A model generated the notes under the pieces. It saw only the letters and a list, made by a program, of their open reading frames with translations. It did no database searches and was not told where the DNA came from. The position numbers and the translations under genes are program-made. Shown here piece after piece: positions 18,040 to 27,256 of a stretch of 64,000 nucleotides of DNA; positions within the stretch are counted from its first letter, which is position 1, and each line of letters starts with the position of its first letter. This DNA comes from an uncultured Lachnospiraceae bacterium. Its GTDB lineage: Bacteria; Bacillota; Clostridia; Lachnospirales; Lachnospiraceae. The DNA lies in the NCBI GenBank assembly GCA_947643615.1, contig CANRWO010000009.1:28605-92604 (forward strand). Direction: 5' to 3'.

Positions 18040-18682
18040 CTATAGGTATCTGACCTTTGCCTTGGGCAAAGGAAGGCTGGCAAATAAGACAATGGAATTA
18101 TTTGAAGAGATCGGGATTACCTGTGAGGAGATGAAGGACAAAAGCTCCCGGAAACTGATCTTTGTCAACGAAGAGCTGAAGCTCCGCTTCTTTCTGTCCA
18201 AAGGGCCGGACGTGCCCACCTATGTGGAATACGGCGCGGCAGATATTGGCATTGTGGGAAGGGATACTATTCTGGAGGAGAACCGGAATGTCTATGAGGT
18301 GCTGGATTTGGGTTATGGGAGGTGCCGCATGTGCGTCTGCGGTCCGGCCTCAGCCAGGGAGCTTCTGCAGCACCATGAAAGGATCCGGGTAGCCAGTAAA
18401 TATCCCAACATTGCCAGGGACTATTTCTATGATAAGAAGCATCAAACCGTGGACATCATTAAGCTTAACGGTTCCGTTGAACTGGGACCTCTGGTAGAGT
18501 TGTCCGACGTGATCGTGGATATTGTGGAAACAGGTTCCACCTTAAAGGAGAACGGCCTTGAGGTACTGGAGGAGGTCTGCCCGCTGTCCGCCAGGATGAT
18601 CGTGAACCCAGTGAGTATGCAGATGGAGACGGAGCGCATCAAGGATTTGGTAAATAGGCTGCGCAGGCGTTTGTCTTCTTAA
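18032..18682 (+). CDS. hisG: ATP phosphoribosyltransferase catalytic subunit (short form)
   Basis: A 216-residue short-form HisG that condenses ATP and PRPP to phosphoribosyl-ATP. The start YLTFALGKGRLANKTMELFEEIGI, the middle EYGAADIGIVGRDTI and the PRPP loop DIVETGSTLKENGL are diagnostic. The short form lacks the C-terminal regulatory domain, so it depends on HisZ encoded just upstream and overlapping. The rest of the pathway begins at hisD, 14.6 kb away. Confidence 0.95.
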   Translation: MSDYRYLTFALGKGRLANKTMELFEEIGITCEEMKDKSSRKLIFVNEELKLRFFLSKGPDVPTYVEYGAADIGIVGRDTILEENRNVYEVLDLGYGRCRMCVCGPASARELLQHHERIRVASKYPNIARDYFYDKKHQTVDIIKLNGSVELGPLVELSDVIVDIVETGSTLKENGLEVLEEVCPLSARMIVNPVSMQMETERIKDLVNRLRRRLSS

Positions 18683-18733
18683 ACGGTACATATTGCGCGG
18701 AAAACTGCCTGTAGAAATTCGGGAGGACAATCA

Positions 18734-19423
18734 ATGAAGAGCTTGCTTGAGACTACCATGAATACCAGAAGATTGGGACGGCCCGGAACCATACAGGGTG
18801 GGTTGCTTCGGAGCGATGAGATTAAGCATCCCAACGAAAGGGACATCCGATATCTGCTGGACAGTCAGATCACTACCATCATTGATATGCGCGGGAAAGC
18901 TGACGTGGCCAGGTTCCCCAGTCCGTTTGCGTCCAGGCAAGACTTTGATTATCATAACATTGCTATAGAAGAAGGCAGCAGCGTGCCGGAATCGGTGGCC
19001 GCAGTCCCGGGCAGCTATTTGGAGATTGCCGGTTCTGCCAATATGGCCCATGTGTTCCGGTGCATTGCCAATGCGCCCAGGGGGGCGCTGTTCCATTGTG
19101 CGGCGGGAAAGGACCGGACGGGAGTGGTTTCCGCCATCCTGCTCATGTTTGCAGGCGCGGGTCAGGAAGAGATTGTTGAAGATTACATGCTGACAAAAGA
19201 GTATAACCGAAGAAGGTTTGCGCTGGTACGGAAGAACTGTCCCCATATCGACATCAATATCATCATACCCAGGGAAGAGTATATGGTGCATTTCCTGCAG
19301 TTATTCCGTCACAGGTATGGCTGTGTGCAGTCCTATTTCCAGGCCATAGGCCTTGCGCCGGAGGAAACAGGGTTACTGGAAAGAAAATTGCAATACCTAT
19401 CTCCAGATAAGCCGCAAAAATAA
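18734..19423 (+). CDS. Protein tyrosine phosphatase (Y_phosphatase3 type)
   Basis: A 229-residue dual-specificity/tyrosine phosphatase. The P-loop HCAAGKDRTGVVSA supplies the Cys nucleophile and Arg, and upstream TIIDMRGKADVARFPSP and the N-terminal NTRRLGRPGTIQGGLLRSDEI match the bacterial Y_phosphatase3 group, which also includes phosphoinositide phosphatases. The target is unknown. GGGAGG lies 8 bp before the ATG and the gene begins 51 bp after hisG, so it may share the his transcript although its function is not obviously linked. Confidence 0.85.
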   Translation: MKSLLETTMNTRRLGRPGTIQGGLLRSDEIKHPNERDIRYLLDSQITTIIDMRGKADVARFPSPFASRQDFDYHNIAIEEGSSVPESVAAVPGSYLEIAGSANMAHVFRCIANAPRGALFHCAAGKDRTGVVSAILLMFAGAGQEEIVEDYMLTKEYNRRRFALVRKNCPHIDINIIIPREEYMVHFLQLFRHRYGCVQSYFQAIGLAPEETGLLERKLQYLSPDKPQK

Positions 19424-19514
19424 CGATTGTAAAGGTATGCATATAAAGGGCACAAGGCAGAAAAATTATTGCAGCAGAAACGGAAAGACAGAAACAGAAA
19501 GGATAATAGCGGCA

Positions 19515-20003
19515 ATGAAGCTCATCATTACAGACCTGGAAAATTTTAATATTGCGGTAGAAGGAGAATATAAGCTTATCAATCCCCACGGGGAGGTCCA
19601 TCCCTGCATCGGCTGCTTTGGCTGCTGGGTCAGGACGCCGGGGAAATGTGTGATCCGTGACGGTTACGAGGGCACGGGGATAGAAATGGGAAAATGCAGT
19701 GAGCTTATATTTATCAGCAAGTGTTGTTACGGCGGCTTAAGTCCTTTCATAAAGACCGTGCAGGACAGGGCGATCTCTTACATACATCCCGATTTTGTCC
19801 TGCGTAAAGGTGAGATGCATCACAAGCGCAGGTATCAAAATATCATTTCCCTGTCCGCATATTTCTATGGGGAGAATATAACGGAACAGGAAAAGGAGAC
19901 CGCCCGGAATATCCTGGAAGCAAACGCCGACAACTATGACGGGACGGTAAAGACGGTCTGTTTTTATCAAACGGCAGAGGAGCTGGAGGACATACGTTTA
20001 TGA
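19515..20003 (+). CDS. Flavodoxin-fold protein with CxxCxxC motif
   Basis: A 162-residue protein resembling the flavodoxin/NADPH-dependent FMN reductase fold. PCIGCFGCWVRTPGKCVIRD is the cysteine stretch seen in many clostridial iron-sulfur flavoproteins and flavin reductases, and LIFISKCCYGGLSP fits the flavin-binding loop region. The N-terminal phosphate loop is short, so flavin binding is less certain than for the next protein. AAAGGA precedes the ATG. An earlier ATG at 19437 is possible but has no good SD. It overlaps the next gene by 4 bp (ATGA). Confidence 0.65.
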   Translation: MKLIITDLENFNIAVEGEYKLINPHGEVHPCIGCFGCWVRTPGKCVIRDGYEGTGIEMGKCSELIFISKCCYGGLSPFIKTVQDRAISYIHPDFVLRKGEMHHKRRYQNIISLSAYFYGENITEQEKETARNILEANADNYDGTVKTVCFYQTAEELEDIRL

Positions 20004-20686
20004 AGATTATATTAGCCAATGGCAGTCCCAAGGTAGGAGACAGCGCCAGCAGAATCTTTCTGGCCTATTTAAAAGATTACTTTACAGACCAATCCCGTCA
20101 GCAGCCGGAAGCTGTATTGAGGGACGAAGAACGAAAGATCCTGGAGGCGGAATTCCATGCCGCCCATATTCCGGAAGGAACCATGGAGGAACTGAAAAGT
20201 GCGGATGCGTTGATTTTTGCCTGTCCTCTTTATGTAGATGGCCTTCCAGGGCATTTGTTGTCCTGCCTTATGCAGATGGAAAGCCTGCTCCGAAATCCTC
20301 AATGGCAGAACCCGGGATTGCGGATTTACGGTATCGTGAACTGTGGCTTTTATGAGGGGATCCAGGCTCAATACGCCCTGGAACTTTTGCGAAACTGGTG
20401 TGCCAGAACAGGTCTAGCCTGGTGTGGCGGTATAGGTATCGGCGGAGGCGGTGGAATTTCCATGATGCCTGCGGTGGAGGGCGGTCATGGCCCCAGGGCG
20501 CCTGTGGAAAAGGCGCTGGCGGAAATGACGGACACGGTACTTCAACAGAAGATTCAGGAAAATAAGTATGTTTCCGTTGCCTTCCCCAGATTTCTATATA
20601 AACTGGCAGCACAGGCAGGGTGGCGCCAGTCGATCAGGGCAAACGGCGGTAAAGTAAGGGACTTGGGGAAGCGGCCGGAAGAGTAA
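20000..20686 (+). CDS. Flavodoxin-family NAD(P)H-dependent oxidoreductase
   Basis: A 228-residue protein with the FMN phosphate-binding loop LANGSPKVGDSASR near the N-terminus and the second flavin contact ACPLYVDGLPGHL, typical of NADPH-dependent FMN reductases and quinone reductases. The glycine-rich CGGIGIGGGGGIS lies in the third flavin loop. Translational coupling (ATGA) to the preceding cysteine-rich protein suggests a two-subunit flavin enzyme or a redox pair. Substrate is unknown. Confidence 0.75.
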   Translation: MKIILANGSPKVGDSASRIFLAYLKDYFTDQSRQQPEAVLRDEERKILEAEFHAAHIPEGTMEELKSADALIFACPLYVDGLPGHLLSCLMQMESLLRNPQWQNPGLRIYGIVNCGFYEGIQAQYALELLRNWCARTGLAWCGGIGIGGGGGISMMPAVEGGHGPRAPVEKALAEMTDTVLQQKIQENKYVSVAFPRFLYKLAAQAGWRQSIRANGGKVRDLGKRPEE

Positions 20687-20742
20687 TACAGGAGGGTAAT
20701 CCGCCTTTAGGGCAGGAACCCTTTTGGAATATGTATCCGCCT

Positions 20743-20778
20743 GGGCGGTTGGATGCCCTGAAACGCATCCGGCCGCCC
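20743..20778. terminator. Hairpin between convergent genes
   Basis: GGGCGGTTGGATGC pairs with GCATCCGGCCGCCC (14 bp including two T-G wobbles) around an 8-nt loop. It sits between the ends of the flavodoxin-like and cellobiose phosphorylase genes and may terminate both; there is no clear T tract. Confidence 0.5.
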
Positions 20779-20814
20779 GTCTGGCATCGCAATACAAATC
20801 CAGCGTCGGAAACT

Positions 20815-23253
20815 TTATGACCCCATGCTGACCACCACATGGTATTCCTTTTTTCCCTTTTCATAAGGGATCACGTTTCCTTCCACAGGCTTTCCTTCCA
20901 CTGTCATGGAAGTCACGCCTTTCTCTGAATTCCCCGAATGTTTCACTTGTATGTGGTATATGCCTTCCCGGAACTGTCTGGTGACCTTAAAATCTCCGAA
21001 CTCTTTGGGTACACAGGGATTTACGGACAGACCCTGATGGGTGGGGCAGACCCCTAAAATATACTGTGATATATTGACAAATGCCCATGCCGCCGTGCCG
21101 GAAAGCCAGCTGTTTTTCGCTTCTCCATGGAACTTTGCGTCCCGTCCCGCGATCATCTGGGAATACACATAGGGTTCGGTGCGATGGATCTCACTGATAT
21201 CCTCCACATATGCAGGACATGTTTTCCGGTAGATTTCAAAAGCTCTGTCCCCTCTGCCCACGATCGTTTCGGCAATGGATACCCAGGGATTGCTGTGACA
21301 GAAAATGCCGGCATTTTCTTTATATCCCGGAGGATAAGAGGAAACCTCCCCCAATTCCAGATGATATTCGGTATAAGCGGGTTGCAGGATCATCACGCCG
21401 TAGTCGGTATCCAGCCTTTCTTTCACAGCGTCCAGAGCCTTCCCGGCAAGGCCTTCTTTTACACCTATCCCTGCCAGTACACAGAACCCCTGGGGTTCTA
21501 TATAAATCTGTCCTTCTTTGCACTCTCTGGAACCCACTTTATGGCCGAAGGCATCGTAAGCCCTGAGGAACCAGTCACCGTCCCAGCCTTGGGCCAAAAC
21601 GGTGTCATACATAACGCGGACTTCTTTTCTGGCACGCCCTGCCTCTGCTGCATCTCCCATTAGGTCGCACAGCAGGGCGTATTCCTCCCCGTATTTCACA
21701 AACATCCCTGCGATGAACACAGATTCCGCCACCGGCCCTTCGCTGGGGCCGAAGGTCTGGAATGATTCACCCGGATGTGCGGAAAAGCAATTCAAATTCA
21801 GGCAGTCGTTCCAGTCTGCCCGCCCAATCAGAGGAAGGCCATGGGGGCCTTTGTGGGTTACGGTAAAATCAAAGGAACGTTTCAGGTGCTCCATAAGCGG
21901 TTTGGCTTTTGCCATATCGTTATCAAACGGAACCATCTGTGTCAGGATACTGGTATCCCCAGTCTCTTTTACATAAGCGGAGGTCCCTGCGATAAGCCAT
22001 AAGGGATCGTCGTTAAAACCGCTGCCGATATCGGAGTTGCCTTTCTTGGTCAATGGCTGGTACTGATGATAAGCGCTGCCGTCTTCAAATTGTGTGGATG
22101 CGATATCAATGATCCGTTCCCTGGCCCTGTCAGGAATCAAATGCACAAATCCCAGCAGATCCTGGCAGGAATCACGGAACCCCATTCCTCTGCCGATGCC
22201 GGATTCATAATAGGATGCGGAGCGGGACATATTGAAGGTAACCATACATTGATATTGGTTCCACACATTGACCATGCGGTTTATTTTTTCGTCGGATGTT
22301 TCTGCTGTATATTTGGAAAGCAGCTGTTTCCAATAGCCGCACAGTTTCCTGAAAGCGCTGTCTACCGCTTCTTCTGTGCCGTATTTTTCCAGAAGGGCAT
22401 AGGCTCTTTCCTTATTGATCACTCCCGGAGACTCCCATTTCCTGTCTTCAGGATTCTCCACATAACCCAGCACAAACACATACGTACGGCTTTCCCCGGG
22501 AGCCAGAGCCAGATCCAGCTGATGAACCCCAATGGGAGACCAGCCGCTGGCAATGGAATTGGTACAGTTTCCTTTTTCCACTGCCTCCGGGTCTTCGGTG
22601 CCACGGTAAGCCCCAAGAAAGGCATCCCTGCTGGTATCGAAACCGGAGATGGGGGCATTGACGGAAAAAAGGCCAAAGTGATTACGCCTCTCCCTGTATT
22701 CCGTCTTATGGTAGATTGTGGATCCTGTAACCTCCACCTCCCCGGTGCTCAAATTGCGCTGGAAATTCTTCATGTCGTCGTCTGCGTTCCATAAACACCA
22801 TTCCACATAGGAAAATACAGTAATCTTTTTTTCGGAAGGGGACTCATTGGTAATGGTGAAATTAGTGATTTCACAATTGTCTTCCATGGGAACAAATGTC
22901 AGGAGAGCGGCTTTCACCTGATCTTTGGAGGAGCTGAAACGGCTGTACCCCAACCCGTGGCGGCATTCGTAACTGTCCAGGGCGGCCTTGGAAGGCTGCC
23001 AGCCGGGATTCCACACCGTATCGCCGTCCTTGATATAAAAATATTTGCCGTTTATATCCTGGGGCACATTATTATAACGGTATCTGGTCAGCCGCAGAAG
23101 CTTTGCGTCTTTGTAGAAGGAATAGCCGCCGCAGGTATTGGATATCAGGCTGAAAAATTCATTGCAGCCAAGGTAATTGATCCAGGGAAGGGGCGTCCTG
23201 GGGGTAGTGACAACGTATTCCTGATGGGTATCGTCAAAATAACCAAACTTCAT
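20815..23253 (-). CDS. cbp: Cellobiose phosphorylase (GH94)
   Basis: An 812-residue GH94 enzyme that splits cellobiose with phosphate into alpha-glucose 1-phosphate and glucose, saving one ATP. The start [20 protein letters not shown], the long matches to clostridial cellobiose phosphorylases ([32 protein letters not shown]) and the catalytic Asp at residue 483 in RADWNDCLN place it with cellobiose rather than chitobiose or cellodextrin phosphorylases; the length, about 810, agrees. No signal peptide, so it is cytoplasmic. GAGGGA precedes the start. It is divergent from a LacI regulator, with matched operators near both promoters. Confidence 0.95.
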   Translation of the reverse strand: MKFGYFDDTHQEYVVTTPRTPLPWINYLGCNEFFSLISNTCGGYSFYKDAKLLRLTRYRYNNVPQDINGKYFYIKDGDTVWNPGWQPSKAALDSYECRHGLGYSRFSSSKDQVKAALLTFVPMEDNCEITNFTITNESPSEKKITVFSYVEWCLWNADDDMKNFQRNLSTGEVEVTGSTIYHKTEYRERRNHFGLFSVNAPISGFDTSRDAFLGAYRGTEDPEAVEKGNCTNSIASGWSPIGVHQLDLALAPGESRTYVFVLGYVENPEDRKWESPGVINKERAYALLEKYGTEEAVDSAFRKLCGYWKQLLSKYTAETSDEKINRMVNVWNQYQCMVTFNMSRSASYYESGIGRGMGFRDSCQDLLGFVHLIPDRARERIIDIASTQFEDGSAYHQYQPLTKKGNSDIGSGFNDDPLWLIAGTSAYVKETGDTSILTQMVPFDNDMAKAKPLMEHLKRSFDFTVTHKGPHGLPLIGRADWNDCLNLNCFSAHPGESFQTFGPSEGPVAESVFIAGMFVKYGEEYALLCDLMGDAAEAGRARKEVRVMYDTVLAQGWDGDWFLRAYDAFGHKVGSRECKEGQIYIEPQGFCVLAGIGVKEGLAGKALDAVKERLDTDYGVMILQPAYTEYHLELGEVSSYPPGYKENAGIFCHSNPWVSIAETIVGRGDRAFEIYRKTCPAYVEDISEIHRTEPYVYSQMIAGRDAKFHGEAKNSWLSGTAAWAFVNISQYILGVCPTHQGLSVNPCVPKEFGDFKVTRQFREGIYHIQVKHSGNSEKGVTSMTVEGKPVEGNVIPYEKGKKEYHVVVSMGS

Positions 23254-23364
23254 AATTCCCTCATTTCCGCGCTGCTTTATAAGGTGCGCATGCCTTTTCG
23301 CATAATCTAAATCTAATACCGGGATTCACAGGTATGTTACATTTGGAAAAATGAATGAATGTTT

Positions 23365-23378
23365 CGAAAACGTTTAAG
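23365..23378. promoter_or_regulatory. LacI-type operator candidate 1 (cbp side)
   Basis: CGAAAACGTTTAAG lies 19 bp downstream of the -10 of the leftward cbp promoter and contains the palindromic core AAACGTTT. It differs by one base from the element at 23560. Confidence 0.6.
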
Positions 23379-23397
23379 CATATATGGCTTAATTTGA

Positions 23398-23426
23398 ATT
23401 ATACATAAGAAAAAAGAAAAATGCAA
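23398..23426 (-). promoter_or_regulatory. Promoter of cbp
   Basis: Read leftward, TTGCAT and consensus TATAAT are separated by exactly 17 bp, ending about 145 bp before the cbp start. Confidence 0.75.
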
Positions 23427-23523
23427 TAGTATCAGTATAAGACATTATGTATAAAAACAGGGGTTTTAAATTAGTGATAAAGGATAAAAAAGACAATTGC
23501 ATGAAAAAAATTAAAAAAATATG

Positions 23524-23552
23524 TTGCAAATTCTATAAAAACATTGTATATT
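23524..23552 (+). promoter_or_regulatory. Promoter of the lacI-type regulator
   Basis: TTGCAA and TATATT are separated by 17 bp. The operator at 23560 follows 7 bp after the -10 element, as expected for autorepression. Confidence 0.7.
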
Positions 23553-23559
23553 AAAGTTA

Positions 23560-23573
23560 CGAAAACGATTAAG
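23560..23573. promoter_or_regulatory. LacI-type operator candidate 2 (regulator side)
   Basis: CGAAAACGATTAAG overlaps the expected transcription start of the regulator gene and shares 13 of 14 bases with operator candidate 1. Confidence 0.6.
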
Positions 23574-23645
23574 TTAAGACAATTCCAACAAAACAACATT
23601 GATGATGCGGCATATCGATAGAGCCGGCTCTGGGAAGGAAAATGT

Positions 23646-24656
23646 ATGGCATCTTTGAAAGATATATCCAAAATATGCGGAGTATCGGTGGCTACGGTAA
23701 GTAAAGCCTTGAACAACCAATCGGATATCGGCGAAGAGACAAAAGAACATATCAGGAAAGTGGCAAAAGAATTGGGTTATTCACCGAATTCTTCCGCCAG
23801 GGCACTGAAGACCCGGCGTACATATGGAATCGGAGTGTTGTTCGTGGACGAAGCAATGAGCGGCCTGACTCACGATTACTTTTCGGCAGTGCTGGACAGT
23901 TTTAAACGCACGGTTGAGAAATTCGGGTATGACATTACCTTTATCAATTGCTGTAAAGAGAGGGATAACAGAATGTCTTACCTGGAGCACAGCCGTTATA
24001 GGGGATTTGACGGCGTGGTGCTGGCCTGTATTGATTTTCATGACCCGGAAGTCATCGAATTGGTACAGAGCGATATCCCGGTAGTGACCATCGACCATCT
24101 TTTTAACGACCGGATTGGAGTTGTGTCCGATAATGTGGGCGGAATCCGGGAGCTTCTGGAATATATACACAGCTGCGGGCACAGCAGGATCGCTTATATC
24201 CATGGCGCGCCCTCGGCGGTAACCACCAACCGTCTCAGCAGCTTCTACCGGACGGCGGAACGGTTGGGGATGGAGATTCCGGATGAATATATCCGAGAGG
24301 CAGCCTACAGGGACACTCATACAACGTATCAGATGACAAACGAGCTGCTGGATCTGCCGGCCCCGCCTACCTGCATCCTGTACCCGGATGATTTCGCAGC
24401 CTTTGGAGGGATCAACGCCATCCGGGAGAGAGGGTTGCACATACCGGCGGATATATCTATAGCGGGTTACGACGGCATCCGGACAGCAAGGCATCTGGAA
24501 CCGAAGCTGACAACCGTGCGGCAGGATACGGAACAGATCGGCTGTGTGGCGGCCAGACAGCTGGTAAGCCTGATTGAAAGGCCCAAAAGCACGGTGATCG
24601 AACATATCACAATATCCGGCACGGTGGTCGAAGGAAAGTCGGTTGCAAAAATTTAG
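23646..24656 (+). CDS. LacI-family transcriptional regulator
   Basis: A 336-residue repressor with an N-terminal helix-turn-helix (SLKDISKICGVSVATVSKALN) and hinge helix (YSPNSSARALKTRRTYGIGVLF), followed by a periplasmic-binding-protein-like sensor domain of normal length. Such proteins bind a sugar or sugar phosphate and leave the operator. The divergent cbp gene and the following sugar transporter make cellobiose or a cellodextrin derivative the likely effector. Matched CGAAAACGNTTAAG sites at both promoters fit its control of cbp and itself. No separate promoter was seen before the ABC genes. Confidence 0.9.
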   Translation: MASLKDISKICGVSVATVSKALNNQSDIGEETKEHIRKVAKELGYSPNSSARALKTRRTYGIGVLFVDEAMSGLTHDYFSAVLDSFKRTVEKFGYDITFINCCKERDNRMSYLEHSRYRGFDGVVLACIDFHDPEVIELVQSDIPVVTIDHLFNDRIGVVSDNVGGIRELLEYIHSCGHSRIAYIHGAPSAVTTNRLSSFYRTAERLGMEIPDEYIREAAYRDTHTTYQMTNELLDLPAPPTCILYPDDFAAFGGINAIRERGLHIPADISIAGYDGIRTARHLEPKLTTVRQDTEQIGCVAARQLVSLIERPKSTVIEHITISGTVVEGKSVAKI

Positions 24657-24736
24657 GCATTTGTGCGAGGAGTTTCCCCGCGTATCCAAATAAATGCAAA
24701 CATGCAGACAACACAAACTAATAGGGAGGTTATACT

Positions 24737-26113
24737 ATGAAGAAGAAAATCATGAGCACCATTTTAGCGGCAATAACAATGGCTTCCATGTTGACAGGCT
24801 GCGGCGGCCAAACGGCAAATGGGGGAGGCGGTTCTGTTTCCGACGGAGGCAAGGTCTTGAATATCGCCTGCTGGAACGAAGAATTTAAGAGCCGTATGGA
24901 AGACCATTATCCCGGTTATCAGGTTGTGGACGCCACCACAGGTAAGATAGGAGATGTGACCGTAAGGTGGAACATTACTCCTAATGAGAACAACGCATAT
25001 CAGAACAAGCTGGACGAAAACCTGTTGAACCAGGCATCCGCAGCTGCCGACGACAAGATTGACATTTTCCTGATTGAGGCCGACTATGCGTTAAAGTATG
25101 TGGACACAGAGTATGCGGTGCCGGTATCCGCACTGGGAATCACAGACGCAGACCTGGCAAATCAGTATCAGTACACCAAGGATGTGGTTACCGACTCTAA
25201 CGGTAATATCAAAGGTGTATCATGGCAGGGGTGTCCCGGTGTATTGATCTACAGGCGTGACATTGCCAAAGAAGTCCTGGGCAGTGACGATCCCGATGCA
25301 GTGCAGGGTTATCTATCCGACTGGGATAAGTTCTCAGAGACGGCAGCCAGGATGCAGGAAGCAGGATATTATATGATGTCTTCCGCAAACGACAGCTACC
25401 GTGTCTACTCCAATAACGTGACCAGTAAATGGGTGGTTGACGGCAAGATCAATATTGATGACAACCTGATGGCATGGGTGGAAGATTCCAAGGCTATGGT
25501 AGACGCAGGACAGACAAATACTTATGACCTGTGGAGCAGTGACTGGAGCGCAGGTTTCTTCCAGGACGGTAAGGTATTCTGCTACTTTGGCCCCGCATGG
25601 TTCATTGATTTCTCCATGTCCGCAGGGACGGAAGGAGCTGTTGCTACCGACGGCGGCTGGGGTGCAGCGGCAGGCCCTCAGGGATTCTTCTGGGGAGGCA
25701 CCTGGATTTGTGCGGCAAACGGAACCGATAATTCCGCGTTGGTAAAGGATATCATTCTCCAGATGACTACAAATGAAGAAATCATGACCGATATCGTTGT
25801 GGCAGACAATGACTTTGTAAACAACAAACCTGCCATGGAAGCCCTGGCAAGCGGTGCACAGAAGGTTAAGGATGAGAATGGCAATGATGTAGAATATTCC
25901 AGCAAGGTACTGGGCGGCCAGAATCCTCTGCCCATGTTCTGCGCAGGTGCCGAGAAAGTTGACCTGAGCAATCAGGGCGCATACGACCAGGGATGTAACG
26001 AAGAATTCCAGAAGGCCATGAAGAACTATTTCGACGGTAATGCAACTCTGGAAGCGGCATTAGAGCTTTTTTATAAGGCAGTGGAAGAGAAATATCCCGG
26101 ACTGACTCACTGA
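24737..26113 (+). CDS. Sugar ABC transporter substrate-binding lipoprotein
   Basis: A 458-residue extracellular solute-binding protein (family 1). The signal peptide ends in the lipobox LTGC with Cys at residue 22, followed by a Gly-rich linker. The mature part has the expected features of CUT1 oligosaccharide receptors (ACWNEEFKSRM, WQGCPGVLIYRRDIAKEVLG, a Trp-rich sugar pocket region CYFGPAWFIDF and FWGGTWICAANGT). The ligand is probably cellobiose or cellodextrin, from the neighbouring phosphorylase. GGGAGG lies 8 bp before the ATG. A perfect hairpin separates it from the permease genes. Confidence 0.9.
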   Translation: MKKKIMSTILAAITMASMLTGCGGQTANGGGGSVSDGGKVLNIACWNEEFKSRMEDHYPGYQVVDATTGKIGDVTVRWNITPNENNAYQNKLDENLLNQASAAADDKIDIFLIEADYALKYVDTEYAVPVSALGITDADLANQYQYTKDVVTDSNGNIKGVSWQGCPGVLIYRRDIAKEVLGSDDPDAVQGYLSDWDKFSETAARMQEAGYYMMSSANDSYRVYSNNVTSKWVVDGKINIDDNLMAWVEDSKAMVDAGQTNTYDLWSSDWSAGFFQDGKVFCYFGPAWFIDFSMSAGTEGAVATDGGWGAAAGPQGFFWGGTWICAANGTDNSALVKDIILQMTTNEEIMTDIVVADNDFVNNKPAMEALASGAQKVKDENGNDVEYSSKVLGGQNPLPMFCAGAEKVDLSNQGAYDQGCNEEFQKAMKNYFDGNATLEAALELFYKAVEEKYPGLTH

Positions 26114-26163
26114 ACCCGGTAACGGTGCATGGCTTGCCCAGAACCGGAAAAAAGAAGATATGC

Positions 26164-26186
26164 GGGCCTGCTCGGTTGGCAGGCCC
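26164..26186 (+). other. Intercistronic stem-loop between binding protein and permease genes
   Basis: GGGCCTGC and GCAGGCCC form a perfect 8-bp stem with a 7-nt loop and no T tract. Such structures after a binding-protein gene usually protect the upstream mRNA and lower permease expression. Confidence 0.6.
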
Positions 26187-26339
26187 GGAATATCCTACAG
26201 GGCCGGCAGCAAAATGCCGTGGATATCGGCTTTTGCTTCGGGTTCTGTGATATCGGAAGAAAGCAAATATGCAATGTATGCTGACGGGGAGCTTTCGGAC
26301 ACAGGATCATTGCCCGCCGAGTTGGGCAGGGAGGTATCT

Positions 26340-27254
26340 ATGAGCGGAAAAAAGAAGAGAGGAAAAGTTGTCAGCTATAACAAATGGGGATACATTTTTC
26401 TGATTCCTTTTGTGCTGGTATATGTAATATTTCAGCTGATTCCTCTGGTGACTACTATTTATAACAGCTTTTTTGAGAATTACCGCCAGGGTCTAATGCA
26501 GGTGGGGCCGAACTTCGTAGGGTTTGATAACTATAAGGCCATATTGACCAACGGGGATATGTGGGTTTATGCCCAGAATACATTTATCATGTGGATATTG
26601 GGGTTCATACCTCAGATCATAGTATCTCTGCTTCTGGGGGCATGGTTTTCCGATACCAGGCTGCGGCTAAAAGGGACGCGGTTTTTCAAGACGGTAATCT
26701 ATCTTCCGAACCTGATTATGGCTTCTGCGTTTTCCATGCTGTTTTTCACGCTGTTTTCCGACGGCGGGCCTATCAACTCCATCTTAATGCAGATCGGGAT
26801 CCTGGACAGTCCCTACAGCTTCCTGTCCCATGCAGGCAGCGCCAGGGGCCTGGTGGCCTTTATGAACTTTATCATGTGGTTCGGAAATACTACGATACTG
26901 CTCATGGCAGGTATGATGGGGATTGATACAGCCCTCTTCGAAGCGGCGGAAGTGGACGGAGCCACCTCCACACAGGTGTTTTTCAGGATCACGCTGCCGC
27001 TGCTCAAACCCATCCTGATCTATGTGATGATCACTTCCCTGATCGGCGGCCTCCAAATGTTCGATGTGCCTCAGATCCTGACCAATGGCACCGGGGATCC
27101 CATGAGATCCTCCATGACACTTATCATGTATTTGAATAAGCATCTGTTCAGCAAAAATTATGGCCTTGCCGGTGCGCTTTCTGTGTTCCTTTTCATTATC
27201 ACGGCGATTCTGAGCATGCTGGTATACCGGTTCTCTAACAGGAAGGAGGCATAG
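26340..27254 (+). CDS. Sugar ABC transporter permease (MalF/UgpA type)
   Basis: A 304-residue inner-membrane permease with six hydrophobic helices. The cytoplasmic EAA loop that docks the ATPase reads EAAEVDGATSTQVFFRITLPLLKP. It would form a heterodimer with the next gene's product. GGGAGG precedes the start; a longer frame reaching back to 26160 crosses the intercistronic hairpin and lacks an SD. Confidence 0.9.
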   Translation: MSGKKKRGKVVSYNKWGYIFLIPFVLVYVIFQLIPLVTTIYNSFFENYRQGLMQVGPNFVGFDNYKAILTNGDMWVYAQNTFIMWILGFIPQIIVSLLLGAWFSDTRLRLKGTRFFKTVIYLPNLIMASAFSMLFFTLFSDGGPINSILMQIGILDSPYSFLSHAGSARGLVAFMNFIMWFGNTTILLMAGMMGIDTALFEAAEVDGATSTQVFFRITLPLLKPILIYVMITSLIGGLQMFDVPQILTNGTGDPMRSSMTLIMYLNKHLFSKNYGLAGALSVFLFIITAILSMLVYRFSNRKEA

Positions 27255-27256
27255 AT

